From: Variovorax davisae | Lineage (GTDB): Bacteria > Pseudomonadota > Gammaproteobacteria > Burkholderiales > Burkholderiaceae_C | Direction: 5' to 3' | Assembly: GCF_030316845.1 (NCBI RefSeq) | Contig: NZ_JASZYS010000005.1 | Coordinates: 186,001 to 250,000, forward strand | DNA: 64,000 nucleotides | The notes under the pieces: generated by a model | The model's input: the letters and a program-made list of their open reading frames with translations, nothing else | Told to the model about the DNA's origin: nothing | Database searches by the model: none | Shown: positions 27,375-35,937 of the stretch, one piece after another | Layout of the letters: each line of letters starts with the position of its first letter | Numbering within the stretch: the stretch's first letter is position 1 | Translations under genes and position numbers: made by a program

Positions 27375-27527
27375 TCATGTTCCCGCCGAGACTTCGAAAT
27401 GCCGTCCCGCCGCCTGGCAGCTCCTGCAATAGCAACTGCCCGCCAGGATCGGCGCGCCTGTCATGTCCATTTGGACGGCGCCGCATCGGCATGTTGCCGA
27501 CTGGTGCCCGTTTGCTTGGCTCTCCAT
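27375..27527 (-). pseudogene. GFA (glutathione-dependent formaldehyde-activating) fragment
   Basis: Fifty codons with the N-terminal zinc-site signature of the GFA/CENP-V family: CRCGAVQMDMTGAPI and CYCRSCQAAGRHFE. Intact members are about 120-150 residues. Here the frame stops at 27375 right after the first zinc motif, and no continuation is visible in any frame before the neighbouring gene ends at 27341. It lies 44 bases downstream of the DUF6151 gene on the same strand, so it is probably the cut-off last gene of that operon. Confidence 0.65.
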
Positions 27528-27571
27528 GTGCGTGCTCCGATTGGCGGTGTTCGTTGCGAAGGGCTTTGTCG

Positions 27572-28108
27572 TCAGGCATCGATCTTCCCCGCCACGTCGA
27601 TCTTCGGATTGCGGAACCCCATGCCGATCCATGCCCCGAGAAGCTGCGCGTAGAAGGACAGCGTGTGGGTCTTCAAATTGGGAATGTCGTCGGGCAGGCC
27701 GGAGGCATCGGGCAGGTCCCCGACCATGGTTCTGATCTCTGCCTTGGGCCGCAGTTCGGCGGGCCAGAGGTGCAGATAGACGCTCAGCCAGTGCGCGCCC
27801 TTCAGTTCCAGGAAGATCGGCGTATGGCAGCAGGCGGCGACGACACGCCACGTACCCGCATCGGGGGCAAGTCGGAACTCACGCAGATGCTCCGCGCCCG
27901 ATAGGAACCGGATGCGGTCCTTGCGATGTTCGGCGCACGGTGTCGCGCCATGGCACGTGAGAATCTGCATGGCGCCGGGCAGTGCCGCGAGCCGATCCGC
28001 GGCCGCCCGGCAACTGCTGCACAGGCACTCGGACGCGAGGATCGGGTCTCCCCGCACTTCCAGGCGCGTCCGTCCGCATGCGCATCCGATCGGCATGGTC
28101 TTGCTCAT
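27572..28108 (-). CDS. DUF6151/GFA-like cysteine-rich protein
   Basis: Protein of 178 residues. Cysteines C9, C11, C28, C30 and C33 (GCACGRTRLEV then CLCSSC) mirror the zinc ligands of GFA proteins. The centre reads IRFLSGAEHLREFRLAPDAG and AACCHTPIFLEL, which matches the DUF6151 pattern. It is cytoplasmic and its activity is unknown. Its ATG overlaps the stop of the upstream TetR remnant by 4 bases, a usual regulator-target arrangement. The gene itself looks intact, although both operon neighbours are truncated. Confidence 0.72.
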   Translation of the reverse strand: MSKTMPIGCACGRTRLEVRGDPILASECLCSSCRAAADRLAALPGAMQILTCHGATPCAEHRKDRIRFLSGAEHLREFRLAPDAGTWRVVAACCHTPIFLELKGAHWLSVYLHLWPAELRPKAEIRTMVGDLPDASGLPDDIPNLKTHTLSFYAQLLGAWIGMGFRNPKIDVAGKIDA

Positions 28109-28521
28109 GCAGCGTCCTCCCGCGTGACGTGAAACAGGTCCCGGGTGTACCAGTCCAGATGATCGAGGCTTTCCCGTGCAAGCGCGGGATCGTTGGCCGC
28201 TTTCGCCAAGACGAAGCCACCCTGCCATACGGTTTGCGTGTGCCGCGCGAGACCCTCCGCCGTCCAGTCGGCGGTGATGCCGCGTTCGCGTCGTGCCGTC
28301 TCGATGTCGGCTTCGAGGGTCGCGGCGCGATCGAAGATGCTGCGGCCGCAGGCGTCGCGAATGTCTGCGGAGCTGGCGTAGACCTCCTGCGCCAGGGTTC
28401 CGGCCAGGCAGCCTCGCCATCGCACGAACATACCGTGCGGTGGGTATGCATTGAAGGATTCCCTGGTCACCCCCTGGGGGTCCATCGGAGGCGGAGGCTG
28501 GACCCGATGCAGGGCTGCCAT
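28105..28521 (-). pseudogene. TetR-family regulator, N-terminally truncated
   Basis: The 138-residue frame matches only the ligand-binding half of a TetR regulator: WRGCLAGTLAQEVYASSADI, then ATLEADIETARRERGITADW and RHTQTVWQGGFVLAKAANDP. The roughly 50-residue helix-turn-helix domain that should precede it is absent. Upstream sequence on the same strand is directly the end of the pilus adhesin gene, eight bases from the first ATG. The first codons overlap a hairpin, so the true junction is probably near 28505. Without the DNA-binding domain it cannot act as a repressor. Confidence 0.75.
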
Positions 28522-28528
28522 CAGCCCT
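28511..28528. terminator. hairpin at the end of the pilus operon
   Basis: Perfect 7-bp stem AGGGCTG (28511-28517) and CAGCCCT (28522-28528) with a 4-base loop, directly abutting the adhesin stop codon at 28529-28531. There is no T tract on either strand. It may stabilise or end the pilus transcript and also marks the edge of the TetR remnant. Confidence 0.5.
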
Positions 28529-29521
28529 TCAGTACCTGACGGTGACGGTGACGGTGTCGCCATAGGCATCGGGCGTCACGTTGACGGCGGCGCCGAGTAC
28601 CCGGCCATACACGGTCAGCACCTGGGCCGTGCCGTCGCCCGTGCGTTGAAGGGTATTGGTTCCCACCTGCCCGCCCCAGGGGGCCGTGCGACTGGAATCG
28701 CTGTAGAGCCGGTAGGCGACCGTGTCCGTATTGCCCGCCATCGTCGGCAGCATGGCGCCGGCGCCTGCCGTGTTGTTGTTGGACGGCGTCAGCGCGACCG
28801 TGTAGGGCGTCGGCTTGGAACAGGTGGCGGTGACGGTGGTCGGCTTGTCGACGTTGGGGGCGCCCGGCAGGCCGTCCACGCTGCCGAAGTCCAGGGGGTT
28901 CGCGGAAACCACGCAACTCCCAATGACAGTGGCCTTGACGGTGAAGGGGAAAATGGCTGCGCTGTTGCCGGTGCAGTTGGTTGGTGCGGCCGCGGCGCTT
29001 TCGTTGATGGTGACTGCCGTATGGTTCACGGTGAATCGACCTTGATAGCTTCCGGGCGGCACTGCCGTCAGGCTGCCGACCAGGCGGCCTTGCATCGACA
29101 CGCTGCCGCTGCTCGCGGCCCCCTTGGCGAGATCCAGACTCAGCACATAGGGTGTCGGCGTGATGGTGTTGTACTCCGAGCCCAGCACCGTGCTGAATCC
29201 TGGTGGCTGGTAAATCTGGAACTGCAGAGAATTGCCAGCGCCGTCTTTCATGACGCGCGGGTTGAAGTTGCCGGCGCCTTCGATCCCGTCACCGACACTG
29301 AAGCAGACGCGGGCGAAGGCTCGCGCGCTGTTGCTGTTGGTGCAGGTGTAGTTCAGCGTCGCGGTGGTCGTCAAGCCGCTGCCGCTGACGAGGTCCACGC
29401 TGCCGAAGTCGACATTGGTCATCGACGCTGTACAGGTCACCGCCGCCTGCGCTCTTGCAGCAGGCAGTCCCCATAGGGCACAAAGCAGCAGAACTTGCCA
29501 GGAACGGGGTGAGAGATTCAC
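28529..29521 (-). CDS. spore coat U-domain pilus tip protein (CsuE-like)
   Basis: Exported protein of 330 residues with two spore-coat-U (SCPU) domains in tandem, about 28-180 and 190-330. Signal peptide ends near ARAQA. Each domain shows the DFGSVD motif (TNVDFGSVDLVSG and NPLDFGSVDGLPG), paired cysteines and the closing TVTVRY strand. Two-domain SCPU proteins cap archaic chaperone-usher pili and act as tip adhesins. Last gene of the operon; its start overlaps the usher stop by 4 bases. Repetitive Thr/Asn/Gly-rich composition fits an extracellular beta-protein. Confidence 0.87.
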   Translation of the reverse strand: MNLSPRSWQVLLLCALWGLPAARAQAAVTCTASMTNVDFGSVDLVSGSGLTTTATLNYTCTNSNSARAFARVCFSVGDGIEGAGNFNPRVMKDGAGNSLQFQIYQPPGFSTVLGSEYNTITPTPYVLSLDLAKGAASSGSVSMQGRLVGSLTAVPPGSYQGRFTVNHTAVTINESAAAAPTNCTGNSAAIFPFTVKATVIGSCVVSANPLDFGSVDGLPGAPNVDKPTTVTATCSKPTPYTVALTPSNNNTAGAGAMLPTMAGNTDTVAYRLYSDSSRTAPWGGQVGTNTLQRTGDGTAQVLTVYGRVLGAAVNVTPDAYGDTVTVTVRY

Positions 29522-31914
29522 GGCGTGGCCTTCTTGATGCAGCGTAGCGGCCCGATCTGCGGGATGCCGTCGCCGTCCTTGTGGTAATCGAAGTTGGCGC
29601 GGCAGTGGCCGCCGGGCGTCTGGACGTCGAGTGTGTTGTGGGCGTCCAGGGCATCGAGATACGTCGTACCGTCGAAACCGATCATGGCGCGGGTTCCCCG
29701 GTGGCCGTTGACGCGCACCAGGCTGCCCACGGGCAGTGGCTGGCCGGCCTCGTCTTCGAGGGTCAGCGCGGCCGCGCGAATCGGCGCAATGCCGAAGCGC
29801 ACCAGCGTGCCGGCGCGGTCGCTCGGGGTCGCAAGGGTTCTGACGCGCTCGATGCGCACGTCGGCAGGCAGTTGCATCGGATCGATGGCGAGCTGGTTGT
29901 TCTGGTACGCGTTGAGCGGCGTCACCAGCAGCATGCCCTTGCTGTTCGTGGTGCCGATCGGGCGGTTCTCGAGCTTCACCGGCACGCCCGCGATGCCGTC
30001 CGTGGAAACCACGGCGAATGCATCGTCGATACGTTGCGCCACGAAGGTCTGGCCACCCATGAAAACGACCGAGCCGCTGTTACCGGCGTAGGCATAGCTG
30101 TTGTCGCCAAGCACGCTGACGCCCGCGACAGCCCGGCCATAGCGCCCCAGGTAGTCGATCTCGGACCGGCCACCTGTCTGGCCGGCGCCCTGGCTCAAGC
30201 CGGCACGCCATCCGATGCCGCCGTCACTCGGCGTCGAGCTCTGGGCATCGGTCGTGTAGATGCTGCGATCGCGGTCGCGCTGGACACCGGCGCTGTTCGT
30301 GACATTGCGGTCCAGCGTCCAGGTGAAGCCAACGAAGACGCTGCGCTCGCGCCGGATGTCCAGATTCTGGTTGAGACTCACGTTCATCGATGCGCTGCGC
30401 CCCAGCGACTTGAACCAATAGGCGTTCGCATAACGTGTGGCGTCCTGTCGGGGATATTGCAGCGAGAGGTAGCTGAGGCCGAAGCTGCCGAAGTGGTCGG
30501 TGCTGTAGCCGACGGTGGCCCGTCCGCTGGCGCTCGGCGTGGGACTGCCGTAGAGCGATGCGACATCGCGGTAGTCGCCGCGCGTGGCGTTCCCTTCGAT
30601 GCCGAAATGGAACCGGTCGTTGCGCCAGCTGTAGCCCAGGTTCAACAGCGTGCCCTGACCCCCTTGGTAACTGTTGGCGCTGATCGCGCCCGACAGCACC
30701 CCCGCCTGGCCGAGCAGCCAGGCGCCGCCGAGACCGCCCGTGAGCAGTCCTCGCCTGGCCTCGCCATGCATTTCCAACGTGAAGTTGTTGTTGACGCCGT
30801 AGCGCCAGACGCCGCTGGTGGTGGCGTCGTTGCCGTAGTCGGACGAGCTCAGGCCGTAGTTTTTGCGCACCATGCCGAGGTCCACCGACCAGTCGGACAG
30901 TCCTTCCTGCAGCAGGCGCTGCGTGTCGTAGAGAGCGAAGTCGAGGGTCGTTGCGCGGCCGAGTGCGTCGGTGAGCACCACCTGCGCGTTGCCGGCCCCA
31001 TTGATGCTGGGTATGGCGTTGAGTTGAAACGGGCCAGCCGGCACTTGGCTGGTGGATTGGCGCATGCCATTGATGAACAGTTCGACTTGCGACGGAAGCG
31101 CGGCCGATCCCAGAAACGCGGGCACCGGTGCGGTGGTGCGATAGGGTTGGAGTGAGAAGTTGCGCGCCAACTGGATGCCGCCGATGCGCGTGGAGCGCGA
31201 CCAGGGCAGCGCGGCCGTGAACGTGTCGCCAAGGCGCAGGGTCAGCATCGCGTCGGGAAAGGACATGCTGACCGTGGTGTCCAAGCGGACCGATCGGTGG
31301 TCCCAACCCGTGTTCTCGAGGCGCGATGCCTGCGAGAGCGTGGTACTGCTGAGCACATACGCTCCCGCGAATGCGCGCAGCTCGGCGAAGGCATTCAGGC
31401 TCGATGCGCTGCGGCGCCCCGCGGTGCCGTAGAGGTCGTAGTTCAGCAGCAGCCCCGGCGAGGCGCTGGCCTTCTGGGTCGCGGTCGACAAAGGGTCCAC
31501 CACGGTCTGGGGCAGGCGCAGCAGATCGGCGCCGGCGGTCAGTGCCAGGCTTTGGCGCGCCGCGTCGTAGTCGATCTGGAGGCCGCGCAGGCTGCGCAGT
31601 CGGACCGGGTCCTTCGCGTCAGACGGCAGCATGAAGCCCAGCTGGCGCAGCGTGGCGGCGTCGGCCCACAGCTCCCGGTCGCGCAGGCCGAAGTGGACCA
31701 GGCCCTGCGGGTTGCCATTGATGCTGAGCGCCAGGTAGAGGTCGCTGCCGCGCGAGCCGGTGAGCTCGCCCTCCGCAGCGGCCAGCGGCGCGGGGCTGGC
31801 GGCGGCTCCAGGCTCCCCTGCCCACGCGGCGAATGCCAGCAGGCAGGAAAGGAGCAGCAGACTCTCAGCGCGCGCGATCGATGGGCGGGAGACTCTGCTG
31901 CGTCGTGCTGCCAT
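29518..31914 (-). CDS. fimbrial outer-membrane usher (CsuD/FimD-like)
   Basis: Usher of about 798 residues that folds as an outer-membrane beta-barrel with plug and moves chaperone-bound pilins to the surface. An N-terminal signal (LLLLSCLLAFAAWAGEP) is followed by the chaperone-binding region (DLYLALSINGNPQGLVHFG), the barrel and plug with ELFINGMRQSTSQVPAGPF and AQVVLTDALGRATTLDF, and C-terminal domains (RGTRAMIGFDGTTYLDALD). Length is normal for the archaic clade. The start at 31914 overlaps the chaperone gene by 50 bases; 31956 is possible but adds an odd leader before the signal. Confidence 0.9.
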   Translation of the reverse strand: MAARRSRVSRPSIARAESLLLLSCLLAFAAWAGEPGAAASPAPLAAAEGELTGSRGSDLYLALSINGNPQGLVHFGLRDRELWADAATLRQLGFMLPSDAKDPVRLRSLRGLQIDYDAARQSLALTAGADLLRLPQTVVDPLSTATQKASASPGLLLNYDLYGTAGRRSASSLNAFAELRAFAGAYVLSSTTLSQASRLENTGWDHRSVRLDTTVSMSFPDAMLTLRLGDTFTAALPWSRSTRIGGIQLARNFSLQPYRTTAPVPAFLGSAALPSQVELFINGMRQSTSQVPAGPFQLNAIPSINGAGNAQVVLTDALGRATTLDFALYDTQRLLQEGLSDWSVDLGMVRKNYGLSSSDYGNDATTSGVWRYGVNNNFTLEMHGEARRGLLTGGLGGAWLLGQAGVLSGAISANSYQGGQGTLLNLGYSWRNDRFHFGIEGNATRGDYRDVASLYGSPTPSASGRATVGYSTDHFGSFGLSYLSLQYPRQDATRYANAYWFKSLGRSASMNVSLNQNLDIRRERSVFVGFTWTLDRNVTNSAGVQRDRDRSIYTTDAQSSTPSDGGIGWRAGLSQGAGQTGGRSEIDYLGRYGRAVAGVSVLGDNSYAYAGNSGSVVFMGGQTFVAQRIDDAFAVVSTDGIAGVPVKLENRPIGTTNSKGMLLVTPLNAYQNNQLAIDPMQLPADVRIERVRTLATPSDRAGTLVRFGIAPIRAAALTLEDEAGQPLPVGSLVRVNGHRGTRAMIGFDGTTYLDALDAHNTLDVQTPGGHCRANFDYHKDGDGIPQIGPLRCIKKATP

Positions 31915-32599
31915 TGAGCATCGCTTCCATGGAACCACCGGTGGCAAAGGCGGCAACCGGCGACTTCAAGGTCCAGCGCATCTGCGCGCCCGGCAACACG
32001 TAACCGAGCAAGCCGTCGTGGACGACCGTGCGGCGTCCGGCGGCATCGACAAAACTGAGTGCGGCCAGTTGGGCGTGCGTTCCGCCGCGGTTGGCCACAT
32101 CCAGGACCGCATGCTCGCCCTCGCGGCGCAAGGACCAGGTCAATTGCGGTGCGGCGGGCGCGGCGCCGGCCGGCTCGACAAAGATCGGCACCGAATAGCG
32201 CAGCACGAATCGCAGGCCCTTCTTTGGCGTCCGGTCTTCGACCGGTAGTTCATCGATGATGAGGCGGTACGCGTCCTCGACCGCGCCCGCCCCGCCAGGC
32301 GGTGCCCCGGTGCGGATGACGCGGATCAGCTGCCGATCTGCCTCTGCGAGTTCCAGCATCGGCGGGCTCGCGAGGATGTTGCGCGAGGGCGTGAGCTTTT
32401 CTTCGCCGTTCTCCTGCGTCCACCGATAGACGCGCACCTGCGCATGCACCACGTTGTCGCCCGTGTTGCTGAGCCACAGGCCGTCAGCATTCTGCGAAGG
32501 CTGCAGCGTCAGCGTCACCGGCGAGACTTGCAGGCCGCTGGCGGCGGCCCATGTGCAGGCAAGGCCGAGCACTGCGAGGGCAGCATGCCGCAGGCGCAT
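31865..32599 (-). CDS. pilus periplasmic chaperone (CsuC/PapD-like)
   Basis: Chaperone of 244 residues with two immunoglobulin-like domains. Signal MRLRHAALAVLGLACTWAAA, domain 1 with LQVSPVTLTLQPSQNADGLW and the conserved YRLIIDELP near 115, domain 2 with WSLRREGEHAVLDVANRGGT. It delivers pilin subunits to the usher by donor-strand complementation. It sits between the pilin and usher genes in the usual order. Confidence 0.9.
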   Translation of the reverse strand: MRLRHAALAVLGLACTWAAASGLQVSPVTLTLQPSQNADGLWLSNTGDNVVHAQVRVYRWTQENGEEKLTPSRNILASPPMLELAEADRQLIRVIRTGAPPGGAGAVEDAYRLIIDELPVEDRTPKKGLRFVLRYSVPIFVEPAGAAPAAPQLTWSLRREGEHAVLDVANRGGTHAQLAALSFVDAAGRRTVVHDGLLGYVLPGAQMRWTLKSPVAAFATGGSMEAMLNGSTTQQSLPPIDRAR

Positions 32600-32610
32600 G
32601 GTTCGAGCGT

Positions 32611-33138
32611 TCAGTAGTTGACGTGAATCGTGACGGTGTCGGCGTAGCTGTCCGGCGTCACGTTGGCGCCCGTGCCCGGAATCGTCGCGAACACGGGGTG
32701 CGGTACTGGAGCGCCGGTGCCCGTGCCGGAGACGCCATTCCCGACCGAGGTGCCCGTGGCGGTGTCGCCCCAGATGGCCCCCGCGGAACTCACAGACCGC
32801 AACTGGTAGGGCACCGAATCGGTGTTGCCCGTGACCGGCGCGACGTTCTGGGCGGTCATGCTGCCCAGGCCGGCGTTGCTGGCGTTCGAGGGCGCCAGTC
32901 CGATGAAGTAGGGCGTTTTCTTGGAGCAGGTCACGCTGAAGCTGCTGTTGGCCGCCAGGCCGGTGGCCGAGGGATCCTGCGTGCCGAAATCGATGTTGGA
33001 GCTCGTGCCTGCCACGACCGAACACGCCTTGTTGATCTTGATCTGAACTTGGAACGTCGCCGTGGCGGGGTTCGGTGCGGCAACGGCGGCGCAGGCAAAG
33101 ACGGTGGCCAGCGCAGCAAAGGGGAGAAGTTTTTTCAT
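32611..33138 (-). CDS. spore coat U-domain major pilin (CsuA/B-like)
   Basis: Single-domain SCPU protein of 175 residues: signal [37 protein letters not shown], paired cysteines (KACSVVAG and VTCSKKTP), and a final DTVTIHVNY strand. It is the likely shaft subunit and the first gene of the four-gene operon (pilin, chaperone, usher, tip). CsuA and CsuB equivalents of the six-gene Acinetobacter system are absent. Confidence 0.87.
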   Translation of the reverse strand: MKKLLPFAALATVFACAAVAAPNPATATFQVQIKINKACSVVAGTSSNIDFGTQDPSATGLAANSSFSVTCSKKTPYFIGLAPSNASNAGLGSMTAQNVAPVTGNTDSVPYQLRSVSSAGAIWGDTATGTSVGNGVSGTGTGAPVPHPVFATIPGTGANVTPDSYADTVTIHVNY

Positions 33139-33406
33139 GGTCGTCTCGGGTGTGTGGGTGAGGGCTCCTTGGACTGTAGGTGCGCGCCCACGAAAGACGA
33201 GCTGCAAAAGCGGCGAGAATCGACAAATATCGCCAGATGGATTCATTTGTAGAAAATTCCGCCCCGAAACGTGCGAATGTCCTATGAGTGCGAAGGACGC
33301 AAAACGCTTTTCGTGCGATTGCAGTGTTGGCCCTCGCGGCACCCGTCTTGTAAAGTTGCCGGTTCGCCGACGGCGAGCTGTTTTTCCATTTGACTGCCCC
33401 TGCGCC
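33139..33406. promoter_or_regulatory. divergent promoter region of pilus operon and htpG
   Basis: This 268-base gap is noticeably more AT-rich than its surroundings, especially 33215-33320. A weak sigma-70-like pair for htpG can be drawn (TTGGCC near 33329 and TGTAAA near 33351, 16-base spacer). The CTTGTAAAG piece also faintly resembles a heat-shock -35 box, but no matching CCCCAT-type -10 is evident. I cannot assign sites firmly. Confidence 0.3.
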
Positions 33407-35449
33407 ATGACCATTTCCAAGACCAAACTCCCGTTCCAGGCCGAAGTCGCCCAGCTGCTGCACCTGGTCACGCATTCGCTCTACTCGAACAAGGAAATCT
33501 TCCTGCGCGAGCTGATCTCGAATGCCTCGGACGCCTGCGACAAGCTGCGCTTCGAAGCCATCGACCAGCCGGCGCTGTTCGAGGACCAGCCGCAGCTCGA
33601 AGTGCGCGTCGCCTTCGACGCCGAAGCCAAGACCCTCACGATCACCGACACCGGCATCGGCCTGAGCCAGCAGGAAGCCATCGACAACCTGGGCACCATC
33701 GCCAAGAGCGGCACCAAGGAGTTCATGAGCAAGCTCTCGGGCGACCAGAAGGCCGACGCGCAGCTGATCGGCCAGTTCGGCGTCGGCTTCTACTCCGGCT
33801 TCATCGTGGCCGACAAGATCACGGTCGAATCGCGCCGCGCCGGATTGCCGGCCGAAGAGGGCGTGCGCTGGGTCAGCGGCGGCGCCGGCGACTTCGAGGT
33901 CGACAGCATCTCGCGGCCGCAGCGCGGCACCAGCGTCACGCTGCATCTGCGCGACGACGCCGAGGAATACCTCAACGCCTGGAAGCTCAAGTCGATCATC
34001 GGCAAGTACTCCGACCACATCTCGCTGCCGATCCTCATGGAGAAGGAGGAGTGGAAGGAAGGCGAGGACAACAAGGGCGGCGCGATGGTCAAGACCGGCG
34101 AATGGGAGCCGGTCAACAAGGCCAACGCCCTCTGGAGCCGGGCCAAGAAGGACATCAGCGAAGAGCAGTACATCGACTTCTACAAGAACATCAGCCACGA
34201 CTTCGAAGCACCGCTGGCCTGGAGCCACAACCGGGTCGAGGGCAACACCGAGTACACGCAGTTGCTCTACATCCCGGCCAAGGCGCCGATGGACCTGTGG
34301 AACCGCGACAAGGGCGCGGGGGTCAAGCTCTACGTCAAGCGCGTCTTCATCATGGACGACGCCGAGGCGCTGCTGCCGAGCTACCTGCGCTTCGTCAAGG
34401 GCGTGATCGACTCGGCCGACCTGCCGCTGAACGTCAGCCGCGAGCTGCTGCAGGAAAGCCGCGACGTCAAGGCGATCCGCGAAGGCAGCACCAAGCGCGT
34501 GCTGGGCATGCTCGAGGACCTGGCGAAGAAGCAGAAGACGGCGGCCGAGAGCGGCGAGGGCAAGATCGACGTCGGCTCCGGCGAGTCGGTGCCGGCGCCC
34601 GAGCCGACCGAAGGCGTCACCGACGTGGTCGACAAGAAGGCCGACCACGGCACGCCCGCCGCCGAAGCGGCCGCGGAATACGCCGACGAATCGGGCAAGT
34701 ACGCCAGGTTCTATGCCGAGTTCGGCTCGGTCCTGAAGGAGGGCCTGGGCGAGGACTTCGGCAACCGCGATCGCATCGCCAAGCTGCTGCGCTTCGCCTC
34801 CAGCAGCAGCGACACGGTCAGCGTGAGCTTCGCCGACTACAAGTCGCGCATGAAGGACGGCCAGGACGCGATCTACTACATCACGGCCGACACGCTGGCC
34901 GCGGCCAAGAACAGTCCGCAGCTCGAGATCTTCAAGAAGAAGGGCATCGAGGTGCTGCTGATGACCGACCGCGTCGACGAGTGGGCGCTCAACTACCTGA
35001 CCGAGTTCGACGGCACGCCGCTGCAGAGCGTGGCCAAGGGCGCGGTCGACCTGGGCAAACTGCAGGACGAGGCCGAGAAGAAGGCGGCCGAGGAAGCCGC
35101 GGAGTCCTTCAAGCCGCTGCTGGAGCGGCTCAAGGAGGCCCTCAAGGACAAGGCCGAAGACGTCCGCGTCACCACCCGCCTGGTCGATTCGCCGGCCTGC
35201 CTGGTGGTGCAGGACGGCGGCATGAGCACCCAGCTGGCGCGCATGCTCAAGCAGGCCGGCCAGCCCGCGCCCGACCTCAAGCCGGTGCTCGAGGTCAATG
35301 CCGAGCACCCGCTGGTCCGGAAGCTGGAAGGGTCGGCGCACTTCGACGACCTGGCCAACATCCTGTTCGACCAGGCGCTGCTGGCCGAAGGCGGCCTGCC
35401 GGCCGACCCTGCCGCCTACGTGCGCCGGGTCAACGCCCTGCTGGTCTGA
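33407..35449 (+). CDS. htpG: molecular chaperone HtpG (Hsp90)
   Basis: Hsp90-family chaperone of 680 residues. The N-terminal ATPase domain has [28 protein letters not shown] and [11 protein letters not shown]. The middle domain has the [18 protein letters not shown] region, and a C-terminal dimerisation domain follows. It is about 55 residues longer than E. coli HtpG (624), mainly because of an acidic, Ala/Pro-rich insert around residues 386-428. That insert is familiar in Burkholderiales. The final MEEVD of eukaryotic Hsp90 is absent, as expected. Confidence 0.96.
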   Translation: MTISKTKLPFQAEVAQLLHLVTHSLYSNKEIFLRELISNASDACDKLRFEAIDQPALFEDQPQLEVRVAFDAEAKTLTITDTGIGLSQQEAIDNLGTIAKSGTKEFMSKLSGDQKADAQLIGQFGVGFYSGFIVADKITVESRRAGLPAEEGVRWVSGGAGDFEVDSISRPQRGTSVTLHLRDDAEEYLNAWKLKSIIGKYSDHISLPILMEKEEWKEGEDNKGGAMVKTGEWEPVNKANALWSRAKKDISEEQYIDFYKNISHDFEAPLAWSHNRVEGNTEYTQLLYIPAKAPMDLWNRDKGAGVKLYVKRVFIMDDAEALLPSYLRFVKGVIDSADLPLNVSRELLQESRDVKAIREGSTKRVLGMLEDLAKKQKTAAESGEGKIDVGSGESVPAPEPTEGVTDVVDKKADHGTPAAEAAAEYADESGKYARFYAEFGSVLKEGLGEDFGNRDRIAKLLRFASSSSDTVSVSFADYKSRMKDGQDAIYYITADTLAAAKNSPQLEIFKKKGIEVLLMTDRVDEWALNYLTEFDGTPLQSVAKGAVDLGKLQDEAEKKAAEEAAESFKPLLERLKEALKDKAEDVRVTTRLVDSPACLVVQDGGMSTQLARMLKQAGQPAPDLKPVLEVNAEHPLVRKLEGSAHFDDLANILFDQALLAEGGLPADPAAYVRRVNALLV

Positions 35450-35472
35450 GGCACGCGCTGCGCGACGCCACC

Positions 35473-35937
35473 ATGTCCGGCTACTGGTTGATGAAGTCCG
35501 AGCCCGACGAGTGCTCGATCGACGACGCCCTCGCGGCGCCGAAGTCGACCGTGCCCTGGACCGGCGTGCGCAGCTACCAGGCGCGCAACTTCATGCGCGA
35601 TGCGATGCAGGTCGGCGACGGGGTGCTGTTCTATCACTCGAGCTGCCCGGAGCCCGGCGTCGTCGGCATCGCGCGCGTGGCATCCGGCACCCGGCCCGAT
35701 CCGACCCAGTTCGATCCGGCCTCACCCTACTTCGATGCGGCGTCCAAGGCCGAGCAGCCGCGCTGGCTGCTGCTGGACGTGCAGGCGCTGCGCAAGACCC
35801 GCCTGCTGTCGCTGCCCGAGCTGCGCGCCGCGCCGGCGCTGGCCGACATGCTGGTGCTGCGCAAGGGCAACCGGCTGTCGATCACGCCGGTCGAGCCGCA
35901 GCACTGGCAGCTCATCACGGAGCAGTTGCTGGCCTGA
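35473..35937 (+). CDS. EVE-domain protein
   Basis: Cytoplasmic protein of 154 residues made of one EVE (PUA-like) domain, close to thymocyte nuclear protein 1. It has MSGYWLMKSEPDE at the start, VPWTGVRSYQARNFMRDAMQ near 28-47, and HSSCPEPGVVGIARV. EVE domains recognise modified bases in nucleic acid, as in modification-dependent restriction; stand-alone copies are common housekeeping genes of unknown role. It follows htpG by 23 bases, and its stop overlaps the convergent dmeF gene. Confidence 0.85.
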   Translation: MSGYWLMKSEPDECSIDDALAAPKSTVPWTGVRSYQARNFMRDAMQVGDGVLFYHSSCPEPGVVGIARVASGTRPDPTQFDPASPYFDAASKAEQPRWLLLDVQALRKTRLLSLPELRAAPALADMLVLRKGNRLSITPVEPQHWQLITEQLLA

